From assembly GCA_016719565.1 (NCBI GenBank), contig JADJYU010000007.1:186001-250000 (forward strand): a stretch of DNA of 64,000 nt, given 5' to 3'. Within the stretch, counting starts at the first letter, position 1. Every line of letters begins with the position of its first letter. The DNA comes from Ignavibacteria bacterium (GTDB lineage: Bacteria > Bacteroidota > Ignavibacteria > Tepidaquicellales > Tepidaquicellaceae). The translations under genes and the position numbers were made by a program. The notes beneath the pieces were generated by a model. That model had not been told where the DNA came from. It saw only the letters and a list, made by a program, of their open reading frames with translations, and did not search any database. Positions 56,786 through 64,000 of the stretch are shown in pieces.

Positions 56786-57061
56786 TATGGTCTTTAAAAG
56801 CAAAAGAAGATCGAAAGGATTAAAACTACAGGTAACAAAAAGTACAGTTTGAAATTAAGGAATGAATTTAATAATCTGATCCGGCATTTGTCTTTTTTCA
56901 CTGATCTTGGTAAGAAGGTTCATGATTATGATGCTAGGTGTTTAATTAAAGGAGATTATAAAATTTTCTATGAAGTGAATAAAATTAAAAATAATATAAA
57001 AATTAGTATACTTCACATTTGGGATACAAGAAGAAATCCTGATGAATTGGAAATATCCTGA
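56770..57061 (+). pseudogene. Degenerate RelE/ParE-type toxin
   Basis: The ATG at 56770 begins AERIIWSLKAKEDRK, a usual ParE/RelE N-terminus, and runs into a stop at 56821. A second frame carries VTKST (from 56832) and a third carries KLRNEFNNLIRHLSFFTDLGKKVHDYDARCLI... to DTRRNPDELEIS at 57061, which is the usual body and C-terminus (R-x-L-x-K-G-D-Y-K-I-F-Y-E). At least two frame changes lie between 56815 and 56850. Its antitoxin partner is still open. Confidence 0.72.
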
Positions 57062-57191
57062 GTAAAAAGTTTCCCGGTTCACAATCTCTTTCCCTTCATT
57101 CCCATTCTGCCTAAATATTAATCTATGGTTTACATTTCGAATCAGAGAATTCGAAATTAATTTTAAACTACAAATTACAAATAATTTATTT

Positions 57192-57215
57192 CCTCGTACA
57201 CAATCTCCTGATTGG
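57192..57215. repeat. Dispersed palindromic repeat, second copy
   Basis: CAATC-TCCT-GATTG forms a 5-bp palindrome in the context CCTCGTACACAATCTCCTGATTGG. It matches 10146-10169 at all but two of 24 bases. The copies lie 47 kb apart in intergenic DNA. Confidence 0.55.
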
Positions 57216-57279
57216 TATGCCTGCGTTACTAATTAGAAAATTCGTTTATTTGATGTTAAAGTGAGGGGAGTTATACAGG

Positions 57280-58785
57280 TTAATCAATTTTCAATTTAAT
57301 TTTATATTTATCAATCAGCCATTCTTTATTCAATATTTCATGTTCCTTAATAAGGAGTGCGGTTGATTTTTTTAATTCTCTAATGGTATTCTTTGTGCAT
57401 AAAACTTCCAGAAATTTTATAAAATTATTCTCTCTAATTTTGTGCACTTCACTTAAAAATTTATCTCTTTTAATATATTCGCGGGCTGAATTTATGTCGT
57501 CTATTAAATTTTCAATTTCGTTTTTTTCATACAAAAGCCGCATTCTCAAAATTCTCATTTCATATTTAAAAATAATATTTGACAGCTCAATATTTACAAG
57601 ATCGGCAAAAGCTGTATTATAATTTCTTCCGTATACATTTTTATAAATGCGGGCAAATACGATCAAACTGTTCAACTCTCCGGATTTAAAATCTTCTCTG
57701 TGAATTTCTATAAATTTTTCAACCAATGAGATATCTTTTTTTCTGTCTGCCAGCTTAAGAATGTTAAGTATTATAACGGAAGATATAAACTTATCCTCAC
57801 CTTCTTTATAAAGTCCCGATTCCAAAAAATATTTCATCAGCTTAAATGATTCTCTTTTAAAGTTGATCTCCGGAAAGTTTTTAGCGGCATTTTTATCAGG
57901 CTTGTTAGAAAGGGTTAAAGATAATCCGGACTTTCGCATTAATGAACAAAAGATAAAAAGATTTTTATAATGATAGGATCTTTCCTTAATGTTAAGTTCA
58001 GGAGAAAGCTTAATAAAATAATCCCGGTATCCTATGTAATGAACGCTGCCGGAGAGAAAATAAAACAAATCGAAAAGCCTTTTATATAAGATTACAAGAG
58101 GCGTCTTTTCTTCAATATTTAAATTATCATAAATAAAATTAATTATATTTTTATCAGTTTTTAAATCCTCTCTGTTAACATTTCCAAACTCCGGTACATA
58201 GATCAAATATGTAATATTGTCAGCAATTATCTTAATAAAAAATTCTTCAGCAGAAAGCCTTCTGCATTTTTCTATGATACTGATTTGCTTATCTGCATCG
58301 GATTTTTTTAAGACGGAGAAATAGCTTTCGGAAAAATCAAAATATCGTGAAGCGGCTTTATATTCCTTTCGGGGATTGCCAAACTCTATTCCGTAATTTT
58401 TTAATTTATCACAGTATTCCGAATGAATATTTAAAAACTGTTTTTTCAAACCCCTCTCTGATAATACGTCCATCAGAAGTTCATCCTTCAGAAAATCGCT
58501 TTCATTAAATTTTTTTATTGACAAAAACTCCAGTAACTTTCTATTCAGCTTGGAAATGTAAGCTCTGATCTCACTCTCCCCATAAAATTTATCTATAACT
58601 TTCATTCGTGAGAGAATGCTATAATTTATTTTTATCGGATCAAATTCCGGATAATACCGGAGCAATATTTTAAATATCTCCTTAATGACTTCGCTCGAAT
58701 TCAAGTAAGGCGAATTTAAATACGCTTTAAATTCCGGTAATTCTTCCTTTCTCAGACTTTTAAACAGTTCATACATACTCTGCAA
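57280..58785 (-). CDS. Conserved helical protein, paralogue of the gene at 16077
   Basis: 501 residues, helical and Lys/Glu/Leu/Phe-rich, without a signal peptide. The N-terminal region (LFKSLRKEELPEFKAYLNSPYLNSS in pieces) and RAYISKLNRKLLEFLSIKKFNESDFLKDEL align in pattern with the protein at 16077. Starts at TTG 58785 (an ATG three codons later is an alternative). The first ~105 codons were copied in the tandem duplication to 61499-61817 and are broken there. Divergent with the 69-residue gene at 58926. Function unknown. Confidence 0.72.
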   Translation of the reverse strand: MQSMYELFKSLRKEELPEFKAYLNSPYLNSSEVIKEIFKILLRYYPEFDPIKINYSILSRMKVIDKFYGESEIRAYISKLNRKLLEFLSIKKFNESDFLKDELLMDVLSERGLKKQFLNIHSEYCDKLKNYGIEFGNPRKEYKAASRYFDFSESYFSVLKKSDADKQISIIEKCRRLSAEEFFIKIIADNITYLIYVPEFGNVNREDLKTDKNIINFIYDNLNIEEKTPLVILYKRLFDLFYFLSGSVHYIGYRDYFIKLSPELNIKERSYHYKNLFIFCSLMRKSGLSLTLSNKPDKNAAKNFPEINFKRESFKLMKYFLESGLYKEGEDKFISSVIILNILKLADRKKDISLVEKFIEIHREDFKSGELNSLIVFARIYKNVYGRNYNTAFADLVNIELSNIIFKYEMRILRMRLLYEKNEIENLIDDINSAREYIKRDKFLSEVHKIRENNFIKFLEVLCTKNTIRELKKSTALLIKEHEILNKEWLIDKYKIKLKID

Positions 58786-58889
58786 ATTTTATTGAATAAA
58801 GTTAATTACAACTCAATTTAATAGAAAGTATATAAACCTTCACTCTGCAAATCAAATAAAATATTTTTTTTATTTTAAAAAGATAACTT

Positions 58890-58897
58890 TACTTTTG
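58890..58897 (+). promoter_or_regulatory. TAnnTTTG promoter motif of cassette unit B
   Basis: TACTTTTG fits the Bacteroidota -7 consensus and lies 29 bases before the ATG at 58926. The same motif is conserved at 61922-61929 in the duplicated unit. No clear -33 TTG is visible. Confidence 0.4.
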
Positions 58898-58925
58898 TAA
58901 TAAGAATTTAACTCTTTTATAAATT

Positions 58926-59135
58926 ATGAAAACTATAGCCTTTGTTATAATGATCCTGTTCTCTTTTGCAATTACTAAAACGACGGAGTCTGAAATTAAA
59001 AAATTAACAGTTACCATAATGTTATGCGAGGATTATCACTTTGAAATAATATTTGTAAACGGCCGCTGGTGGAAATATGAATACTGCGGCAGTGAAATGA
59101 TTAACATAGTTCCGTATGTTTGGGATTTACCATAA
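58926..59135 (+). CDS. Small secreted protein, 69 residues
   Basis: A hydrophobic signal (AFVIMILFSFAI) is followed by about 50 residues with two cysteines (MLCEDYHFEIIF, YEYCGSEM) and three tryptophans. The family was not recognised. It ends directly at the leader element of cassette B. A duplicate at 61958 is frameshifted, so the gene may be dispensable. Confidence 0.55.
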   Translation: MKTIAFVIMILFSFAITKTTESEIKKLTVTIMLCEDYHFEIIFVNGRWWKYEYCGSEMINIVPYVWDLP

Positions 59136-59261
59136 TAAATTTTTATAAACGTTTTTAAACACAGAAGGAGGATAATGACATGAAAAGACCACCTTAGACA
59201 TCAGGTATGTTTTTAATCTATATAGTTTCTATTCACTTTTTAATAACTTAAATTTAGAAAA
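59136..59261 (+). promoter_or_regulatory. Cassette leader element, copy B
   Basis: Same layout as copy A: TAAATTTTTATAAACGTTTTT, AAGGAGG (59165-59171), five-codon frame ATG AAA AGA CCA CCT TAG (59180-59197), and AGTTTCTATTCACT before the gene start. AAGGAGG can pair with CCACCTT (59189-59195) with one mismatch, again folding the ribosome site against the end of the short frame. Confidence 0.75.
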
Positions 59262-59630
59262 ATGAAAAAGATAATAATTTCAACAATAATAGTTCTTGCA
59301 GCGATCGCAACATTTGCAGTCAATGAAACAATTTCGTCGAAAGCAAATTCCGAACCGCTTCCACTTCCCGCATTCAACATTCGTGTTATGCAATATGGTG
59401 GCACAAGTTACCAAAACGGTGCGGAAGTAGTTTATAAGATTAATGGGAATATAGTTCATACAGGTTTAACATGGGATAACGGATGGTATTATACTACCCT
59501 GGATACTGACACATATGACGTGTATGTTTATTATCCGCCCAGACCTAACGATGGCAGATCAGGTTCATTGTTGGGGTATTACCATGATAGTAATGATAAT
59601 GAAACAATTGTGTTAGGTCCAAACTATTAA
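59262..59630 (+). CDS. Small secreted cassette protein, copy B
   Basis: 122 residues with signal peptide (IISTIIVLAAIATFA) and one beta-sandwich domain: FNIRVMQYGGTSYQNGAEV, YYTTLDTDTYDVYVYYP, PRPNDGRSG, and the end ETIVLGPNY. Very close to copy C (62297), distant from copy A. The hairpin and FG-GAP gene follow. Confidence 0.82.
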   Translation: MKKIIISTIIVLAAIATFAVNETISSKANSEPLPLPAFNIRVMQYGGTSYQNGAEVVYKINGNIVHTGLTWDNGWYYTTLDTDTYDVYVYYPPRPNDGRSGSLLGYYHDSNDNETIVLGPNY

Positions 59631-59642
59631 AATGAAAATTTT

Positions 59643-59667
59643 CTCAGATAAATTTATTTTATCTGAG
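59643..59667 (+). promoter_or_regulatory. Intercistronic hairpin, copy B
   Basis: CTCAGATAAA pairs perfectly with TTTATCTGAG around loop TTTAT. It begins 13 bases after the small-gene stop and ends 16 bases before the ATG at 59683. Outer pairs are C-G and T-A here, versus G-C pairs in copy A and CGAA/TTCG in copy C. Confidence 0.75.
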
Positions 59668-59682
59668 CATTTGTTATTAATT

Positions 59683-61392
59683 ATGAAAAAAAAATATTCA
59701 ATAATTATCCTTCTGCTTGCAATTTCAGAATGTATTTTTTGCCAAAATCCGGTGTACTATCCTGGATTTCCCTTTATTGTTGATAGTTCAAGAAAGCAGT
59801 TTCAAAAGGCAGGAACTCCGTTAATTACTGACTTTGAAAATGACAGTCAAAAAGAAATTGTATTTTTTACTGTTGATTATAATGGATCAGCAAATCCGGC
59901 AGGAATGTTATATGTAATCAATAGTAACGGTACTAATTATCCAAACTTTCCTAAAGGATACGATGAACTAATATTGGATATGGTTTCGGGAGATGTTAAT
60001 GGTGATGGTTATAATGATCTGGCAATTCGATTAACAAATTCGTTTGATGTGATTGATAGGTTTGGAAATTCACTTCCTGGATTTCCGATAAATTACTCCG
60101 ATGGAGATATAAACCCTTTGAAAGGAATCAATATCTATGATCTTGACAGCGATGGTTTACTTGAAATAGTTGTAAGCAAGAATGAAGAAACGGCTGTCTT
60201 TAATTCGAATGGAGTTTTGAGGAACGGTTGGCCAAAATCTTATTCCGGAATATGCCAAACAAATGTCGCAATAGCGGATATTGACAATGATGGATTGGCA
60301 GAAATTGTCGTACCAATAATATCTTTTCAAAATGTACCAAAGCTTAGAATTTACAGAAGCAATGGAGAGAATTTCTCGAGCAATTGGCCGGTGAGTTATG
60401 ATTCCTCATATAATAATACTGGCGCATCTCCTACATTGATTATTAATAAATCGAACACAGATTCAACTTTCATCTTAATGTCTTCTTACTTAAGCATTTC
60501 AAGTGGTTATACTAACAACCGTCTGACAAAGTATGACATAAAGGGAAATGTTATTGACAGAGGCTTCAACATTGTTCTAAATGCACTTGGAACTTTAGTA
60601 ATTGGAGATGTTGACCGCGACTGGAGCCCTGAATTCTGTAATGGAAATCAAGGTAATCCAACTTCTTTAAGTTTGTACTCAAATATGATGGAAAAAATTC
60701 CCGGATGGCCGAACGAAGGAGTAGGTCAGTTTTGGGCAACACCGGTTATTGGTAAATTATCCAACTCAAATGATCTTATAATTTCAGATAATAATTGGAA
60801 CGCATTTAATCCAAAAGGTTACGGTAATATTTTTGCATACAATAAAGACGGCTCTCCGCTTCCCTGGTCACCTTTGAGACCAATTGGTTTAGTAAATTCA
60901 ATTTCACTCTCAGATATAAATAATGACGGCTCAATAGAAATCATTGCAACTTCTTCTCAGACTTTCAACGAAACTTATCTCCATGTGTGGACTATCCCCG
61001 GCATTCCCTTCACATACGAAGATTTTCCCTGGCCTCAATACGGACATGACAGATACAGAACAAATCAACACGGCTTTATCCCGCCTGACGAACCGGTCGG
61101 TATTCAGCCTATGAACACGAATGTCCCCTCATCATTCAATCTTTATCAGAACTTTCCTAATCCTTTTAATCCGGCAACGAGCATCAAGTTCGATATAGCG
61201 AAAAAAGGGAATGTGAAACTTGTTGTATTTGATATACTTGGAAGAGAATTATCAACTTTAATAAAAGAAAGTTTAAATCCCGGTACATATCAGGTAAGCT
61301 TTGACGGTAACAATTTATCAAGCGGTGTATACTTTTATAAATTATCGACGGACAGCTTTACTGAAATTAAGCGGATGATAATGGCGAAATAG
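59683..61392 (+). CDS. T9SS-exported FG-GAP/VCBS propeller, copy B
   Basis: 569 residues from ATG 59683, which gives a proper signal peptide (YSIIILLLAISECIFCQ). The frame is open 17 codons further to an ATG at 59632, but that stretch covers the intercistronic hairpin. FG-GAP calcium loops: GDVNGDGYNDL, YDLDSDGLLEI, ADIDNDGLAEI, GDVDRDWSPEF, SDINNDGSIEI. T9SS tail from FNLYQNFPNPFNPAT to EIKRMIMAK. It is paired with the small protein 50 bases upstream. Confidence 0.9.
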   Translation: MKKKYSIIILLLAISECIFCQNPVYYPGFPFIVDSSRKQFQKAGTPLITDFENDSQKEIVFFTVDYNGSANPAGMLYVINSNGTNYPNFPKGYDELILDMVSGDVNGDGYNDLAIRLTNSFDVIDRFGNSLPGFPINYSDGDINPLKGINIYDLDSDGLLEIVVSKNEETAVFNSNGVLRNGWPKSYSGICQTNVAIADIDNDGLAEIVVPIISFQNVPKLRIYRSNGENFSSNWPVSYDSSYNNTGASPTLIINKSNTDSTFILMSSYLSISSGYTNNRLTKYDIKGNVIDRGFNIVLNALGTLVIGDVDRDWSPEFCNGNQGNPTSLSLYSNMMEKIPGWPNEGVGQFWATPVIGKLSNSNDLIISDNNWNAFNPKGYGNIFAYNKDGSPLPWSPLRPIGLVNSISLSDINNDGSIEIIATSSQTFNETYLHVWTIPGIPFTYEDFPWPQYGHDRYRTNQHGFIPPDEPVGIQPMNTNVPSSFNLYQNFPNPFNPATSIKFDIAKKGNVKLVVFDILGRELSTLIKESLNPGTYQVSFDGNNLSSGVYFYKLSTDSFTEIKRMIMAK

Positions 61393-61498
61393 ACACAGAA
61401 ATATAAAATACATGAAAAAGCGGAGCTCCTAACTCCGCTAAGATTTTATAATTAATCCCAGAATTAGGCTCTATAGATACCAGTTCGGTCCCGCAAAA

Positions 61499-61817
61499 AC
61501 GTCTATTTGAAGTTCATCCTTCAAAAAATCGCTTTCATTAAATTTTTTTATTGTCAAAAACTCCAGTAACTTTCTATTCAACTTGGAAATGTAAGCTCTG
61601 ATCTCACTCTCCCCATAAAATTTATCAATAACTTTCATTCGTGAGAGAATCCTATAATTTATTTTTAACGGATCAAATTCCGGATAATACCTGAGCAAAA
61701 TTTTGAATATCTCCTTAATGACTTCGCTCGAATTTAAAAAAGGCGAGTTTAGATACGCTTCAAATTCCGGTAATTCTTCCTTTCTCAGAATTTTAACAGT
61801 TCATACATACTCTGCAA
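61499..61817 (-). pseudogene. Truncated, frameshifted copy of the 5' end of gene 57280
   Basis: On the minus strand, from the TTG at 61817, the sequence follows the first ~105 codons of the helical protein gene (58471-58785). A base is missing after codon 7 (GAACTGTTAAAATTC where the parent has one more A), and the match stops abruptly near 61503. It marks the left edge of the tandem duplication. Three amino-acid and several silent changes show it is not recent. Confidence 0.85.
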
Positions 61818-61957
61818 ATTTTATTAAATAAAGCTAATTACAACTCAATTTAATAGAAAGCATATAAACCTTCACTCTGCAAATCAAATAAAATATTTTT
61901 TTTATTCTAAAAAGTTATCTCTACTTTTGTAATAAGAATTTAACTCATTTATAAATT

Positions 61958-62166
61958 ATGAAAACTATAGCCTTTGTTATAATGATCTTGTTCTCTTTTG
62001 CAATTACTAAAACAACGGAGTCAGAAAATTAAAATTAACAGTTACCATAATGTTATGCGAGGATTATCACTTTGAAAAAATGTTTGTAAACAGCCGCTGG
62101 TGGAAATATGAATACTGCGGCAGTGAACTGATTAACATAGTTCCGTATGTTTGGGATTTACCTTAA
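61958..62166 (+). pseudogene. Frameshifted copy of the 69-residue gene
   Basis: The first 24 codons match 58926 (MKTIAFVIMILFSFAITKT), then a one- or two-base deletion after GAG TCA GAA brings an early TAA. The rest (LCEDYHFEKMFVN, WWKYEYCGSE) continues in another frame to the TAA at 62164-62166. TACTTTTG upstream (61922-61929) is intact. Confidence 0.85.
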
Positions 62167-62296
62167 TAAATTTTTATAAACGTTTTAAATGTAGAAGGAG
62201 GATGTTGCCATGATAAGATCACCTTAGACATCATGATATGTTTTTAATCTTTATAGTTTCTATTCACTATTTATTAACTTAAATTAATTTAGAAAA
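62167..62296 (+). promoter_or_regulatory. Cassette leader element, copy C
   Basis: TAAATTTTTATAAACGTTTT, AAGGAGG (62195-62201), five-codon frame ATG ATA AGA TCA CCT TAG (62210-62227), AGTTTCTATTCACTATTTATTAA in pieces. The peptide M-I-R-S-P is the same as in copy A through synonymous codons (ATA/ATT, TCA/TCT). TCACCTT can pair with AAGGAGG with one mismatch and one G-U pair. Confidence 0.75.
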
Positions 62297-62665
62297 ATGA
62301 AAAAGATAATAATTTCAACAGTAATAGTTCTTGCAGCGATTGCAACATTTGCACTCAATGAAACACTTTCGTCGAAAGCAAATTCAGAACCGCTTCCGCT
62401 TCCTGCATTCAACATTCGGGTTATGCAGTATGGTGGCACCAGTCCACAGGTTGACGCTCAAGTAAAATATATGGTCGGTGGCAGCACGGTCTTTACAGGA
62501 ACAACGAATTCAAACGGTTGGTGTTATACAACATTGGCTACCGATACATATAATGTATATGTTTATTACCCGGCTCAGCCTAACGATGGTCAGTCAGGAA
62601 GTTTGTTAGGTTACTATCACGACAGTAACGACAATGAAACAATAGTTTTGGGTCCTAATTATTAA
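62297..62665 (+). CDS. Small secreted cassette protein, copy C
   Basis: 122 residues: signal peptide (IISTVIVLAAIATFA), one beta-sandwich (FNIRVMQYGGTSPQVDAQV, FTGTTNSNGWCYTTL, YNVYVYYP, AQPNDGQSG, ETIVLGPNY). It has one cysteine absent from copies A and B. It is intact although its upstream 69-residue neighbour is broken. Confidence 0.82.
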   Translation: MKKIIISTVIVLAAIATFALNETLSSKANSEPLPLPAFNIRVMQYGGTSPQVDAQVKYMVGGSTVFTGTTNSNGWCYTTLATDTYNVYVYYPAQPNDGQSGSLLGYYHDSNDNETIVLGPNY

Positions 62666-62677
62666 AATTGAATATAG

Positions 62678-62702
62678 CGAACAGATAATTTTTATCTGTT
62701 CG
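62678..62702 (+). promoter_or_regulatory. Intercistronic hairpin, copy C
   Basis: CGAACAGATAA and TTATCTGTTCG form a perfect 11-bp stem with loop TTT. It begins 13 bases after the small-gene stop and ends 12 bases before the ATG at 62714. The core CAGATAA/TTATCTG is as in copies A and B, and the outer four pairs are different and complementary. Confidence 0.78.
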
Positions 62703-62713
62703 ATCTTTAAATC

Positions 62714-64000
62714 ATGAGAATTAAAACATATATATTATTTGTAATATTACTTTTTCAAGAAAGTGTAACTGCACAAACTCCATTTTATTATCCTGGTTAT
62801 CCGGTGATCTTAGATTCTCAACGAGCTACTTTCCAAAAATCCGGAATACCGCTTATAGCTGATATAGACAAAGATAATCATCAGGAGATAATCTTTTTTT
62901 CGGTTGATTATAACGGTGTTGCAAGTCCTGCAGGATTTTTGTATGTGATCCGCAGTGACGGTTCACACTTTCCCGGTTTTCCGAAAGGGTTTAATGAAGT
63001 TCTCCTCTGCATTGCTTCCGGAGATGTTAACGGAGACGGGTATTTGGATATTGCTGTCAGGCTGACTAATTCAATAGATGTAATTGACAGATTCGGAAAT
63101 CACTTGCCCGGATTTCCTATTTCTTATAATGACGGAGATTATAACCCTTCAAAACCCATAAGTCTTTATGATTTTGATAATGACGGGAAGCTTGAATTAA
63201 TTGTAAGTAAGAATAATCAAATTGCAGTTTACAATTTTGACGGAGTTCTCAGACAAGGATGGCCAAGATATATAGCGGGCGTTATGCGGACAAATCCGGC
63301 CGTTGGTGATTTTGATAATGACGGATATGGAGAGATAGTCGCTGCAACTCATAAGAGATTTACATCAGGTGTAATTGATTCTTCTGCCATTAGAATTTTC
63401 AGAGAGAACGGAGATAATTTCTCTTCAGATTGGCCCGTTTATTCTGATTCAGGTTATTATAACTGGGGGGCTTCACCTACAATCATTTTAAATAAAAACA
63501 ATAGCGATTCTTCTCTGATTGTAATGTCAACTAAAAAAGCGAATGATATCGGAGGTATTAGCAAAAATCGACTTATAAAATACAATATCGTGGGTGAGAT
63601 TGTTGATATCGGATATAACTCTGTACTTAATGGATTGGGTACTCTGGTTTCCGGTGACATTGATGACAATGGAACAATAGAATATGCCAATGGTAACCAA
63701 GGGAATCCATCTAGTCTCACTGTTTATTCGAATCGAATGATAAAGTTGTCCGGCTGGCCAAATGAAGGTGTTGGTGAGCATTGGGCAACACCGGTTATTG
63801 GAAAACTCTTATATAATAAAGAACTTAACATCGCAGCCAATAATTGGTATGCTTATGATCCTTTAGGATATGGATTTATTTATGCATATAACCAAGATGG
63901 TTCACAACTGCCCTGGTCACCTATCCGCCCCATTGGATTGGTAGAAGCTATGTCATTGGCGGATCTTAATAATGATGGCTCAATAGAAATAATAGCAACC
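62714..64000 (+). CDS. FG-GAP/VCBS propeller, copy C (partial, runs off the window)
   Basis: The ATG at 62714 opens a frame that stays open for 429 codons to the last base. Signal peptide (ILFVILLFQESVTAQ), then FG-GAP loops ADIDKDNHQEI, GDVNGDGYLDI, YDFDNDGKLEL, GDFDNDGYGEI, GDIDDNGTIEY, ADLNNDGSIEI, in the same order as copies A and B. The T9SS tail expected by homology lies beyond the window. Confidence 0.88.
   Translation, partial: MRIKTYILFVILLFQESVTAQTPFYYPGYPVILDSQRATFQKSGIPLIADIDKDNHQEIIFFSVDYNGVASPAGFLYVIRSDGSHFPGFPKGFNEVLLCIASGDVNGDGYLDIAVRLTNSIDVIDRFGNHLPGFPISYNDGDYNPSKPISLYDFDNDGKLELIVSKNNQIAVYNFDGVLRQGWPRYIAGVMRTNPAVGDFDNDGYGEIVAATHKRFTSGVIDSSAIRIFRENGDNFSSDWPVYSDSGYYNWGASPTIILNKNNSDSSLIVMSTKKANDIGGISKNRLIKYNIVGEIVDIGYNSVLNGLGTLVSGDIDDNGTIEYANGNQGNPSSLTVYSNRMIKLSGWPNEGVGEHWATPVIGKLLYNKELNIAANNWYAYDPLGYGFIYAYNQDGSQLPWSPIRPIGLVEAMSLADLNNDGSIEIIAT

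Larger units (their letters stand above)
61503..64000. repeat. Tandem segmental duplication of 58471-61392 (~3.03 kb offset)
   Basis: The order 5' end of the helical gene, promoter motif, 69-residue gene, leader, 122-residue gene, hairpin, FG-GAP gene recurs with an offset of about 3030 bases. The small genes and the region 61950-62300 are well conserved and the FG-GAP gene less so. The right end is beyond the window. Confidence 0.85.

Noticed and set aside
1..64000. Insertion sequences or prophage
   Set aside because: No transposase, integrase or phage structural gene was seen on either strand.

Overview
The window is low-GC bacterial DNA (about one third GC by eye) from a member of the Bacteroidota-Chlorobi group, most likely an Ignavibacteria-type organism. 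The main evidence is the large number of exported proteins ending in the type IX secretion (T9SS) type A sorting domain, with the YPNPFNP motif about 85 residues from the end and a final KRM(I/V)LLK-like stretch. Bacteroidota-style TAnnTTTG promoter motifs and frequent TTG starts fit this. No 16S rRNA is present, so the placement is inference.

Layout. 1-5 kb holds ordinary genes: an M23 peptidase, guaB, a DinB-like protein, a Bax-inhibitor-1 membrane protein and an NlpC/P60 hydrolase. 5-43 kb is dominated by large secreted proteins (LTD, parallel beta-helix, YCF48/BNR propellers, a PQQ-type sugar dehydrogenase). These carry either a T9SS tail or, in four cases, a beta-sandwich plus dockerin-like tail; one neighbour has a cohesin-like N-terminus and a T9SS tail. 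Small housekeeping or hypothetical genes, a 21-bp minisatellite, a very AT-rich 1.1-kb gap and a Lys/Ala-rich histone-H1-like protein lie between them. 44.3-47.8 kb is a six-gene thiol/arsenical operon (ArsR regulator, small thioredoxin, ArsP-type permease, membrane thioredoxin, ArsF-like lipoprotein, ArsG/CcdA-like permease) with ArsR-type dyads before its first two genes. A tRNA-Thr, a lytic transglycosylase/LysM locus that looks frameshifted, an RluD-type pseudouridine synthase and a membrane protein follow.

53-64 kb is the most unusual part. A two-gene cassette occurs three times: a ~122-residue secreted protein ending in LGPNY, then a ~570-residue FG-GAP/VCBS-type protein. The two complete large proteins have T9SS tails; the third runs off the window. 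Each cassette has a ~130-bp leader containing a strong AAGGAGG site, a five-codon reading frame M-(I/K)-R-(S/P)-P-stop and a self-complementary CCTT downstream. Between the two genes of each cassette is a hairpin whose core is the same but whose outer base pairs differ and still pair. The leader is better conserved than the small gene it precedes. The last two copies arose by a ~3-kb tandem duplication that also copied, and left broken, the 5' end of a neighbouring gene and a 69-residue gene. Toxin-antitoxin remnants sit between the first and second cassettes.

All identifications come from reading the sequence without database searches. Several genes contain single-base frameshifts that may be real or assembly errors.
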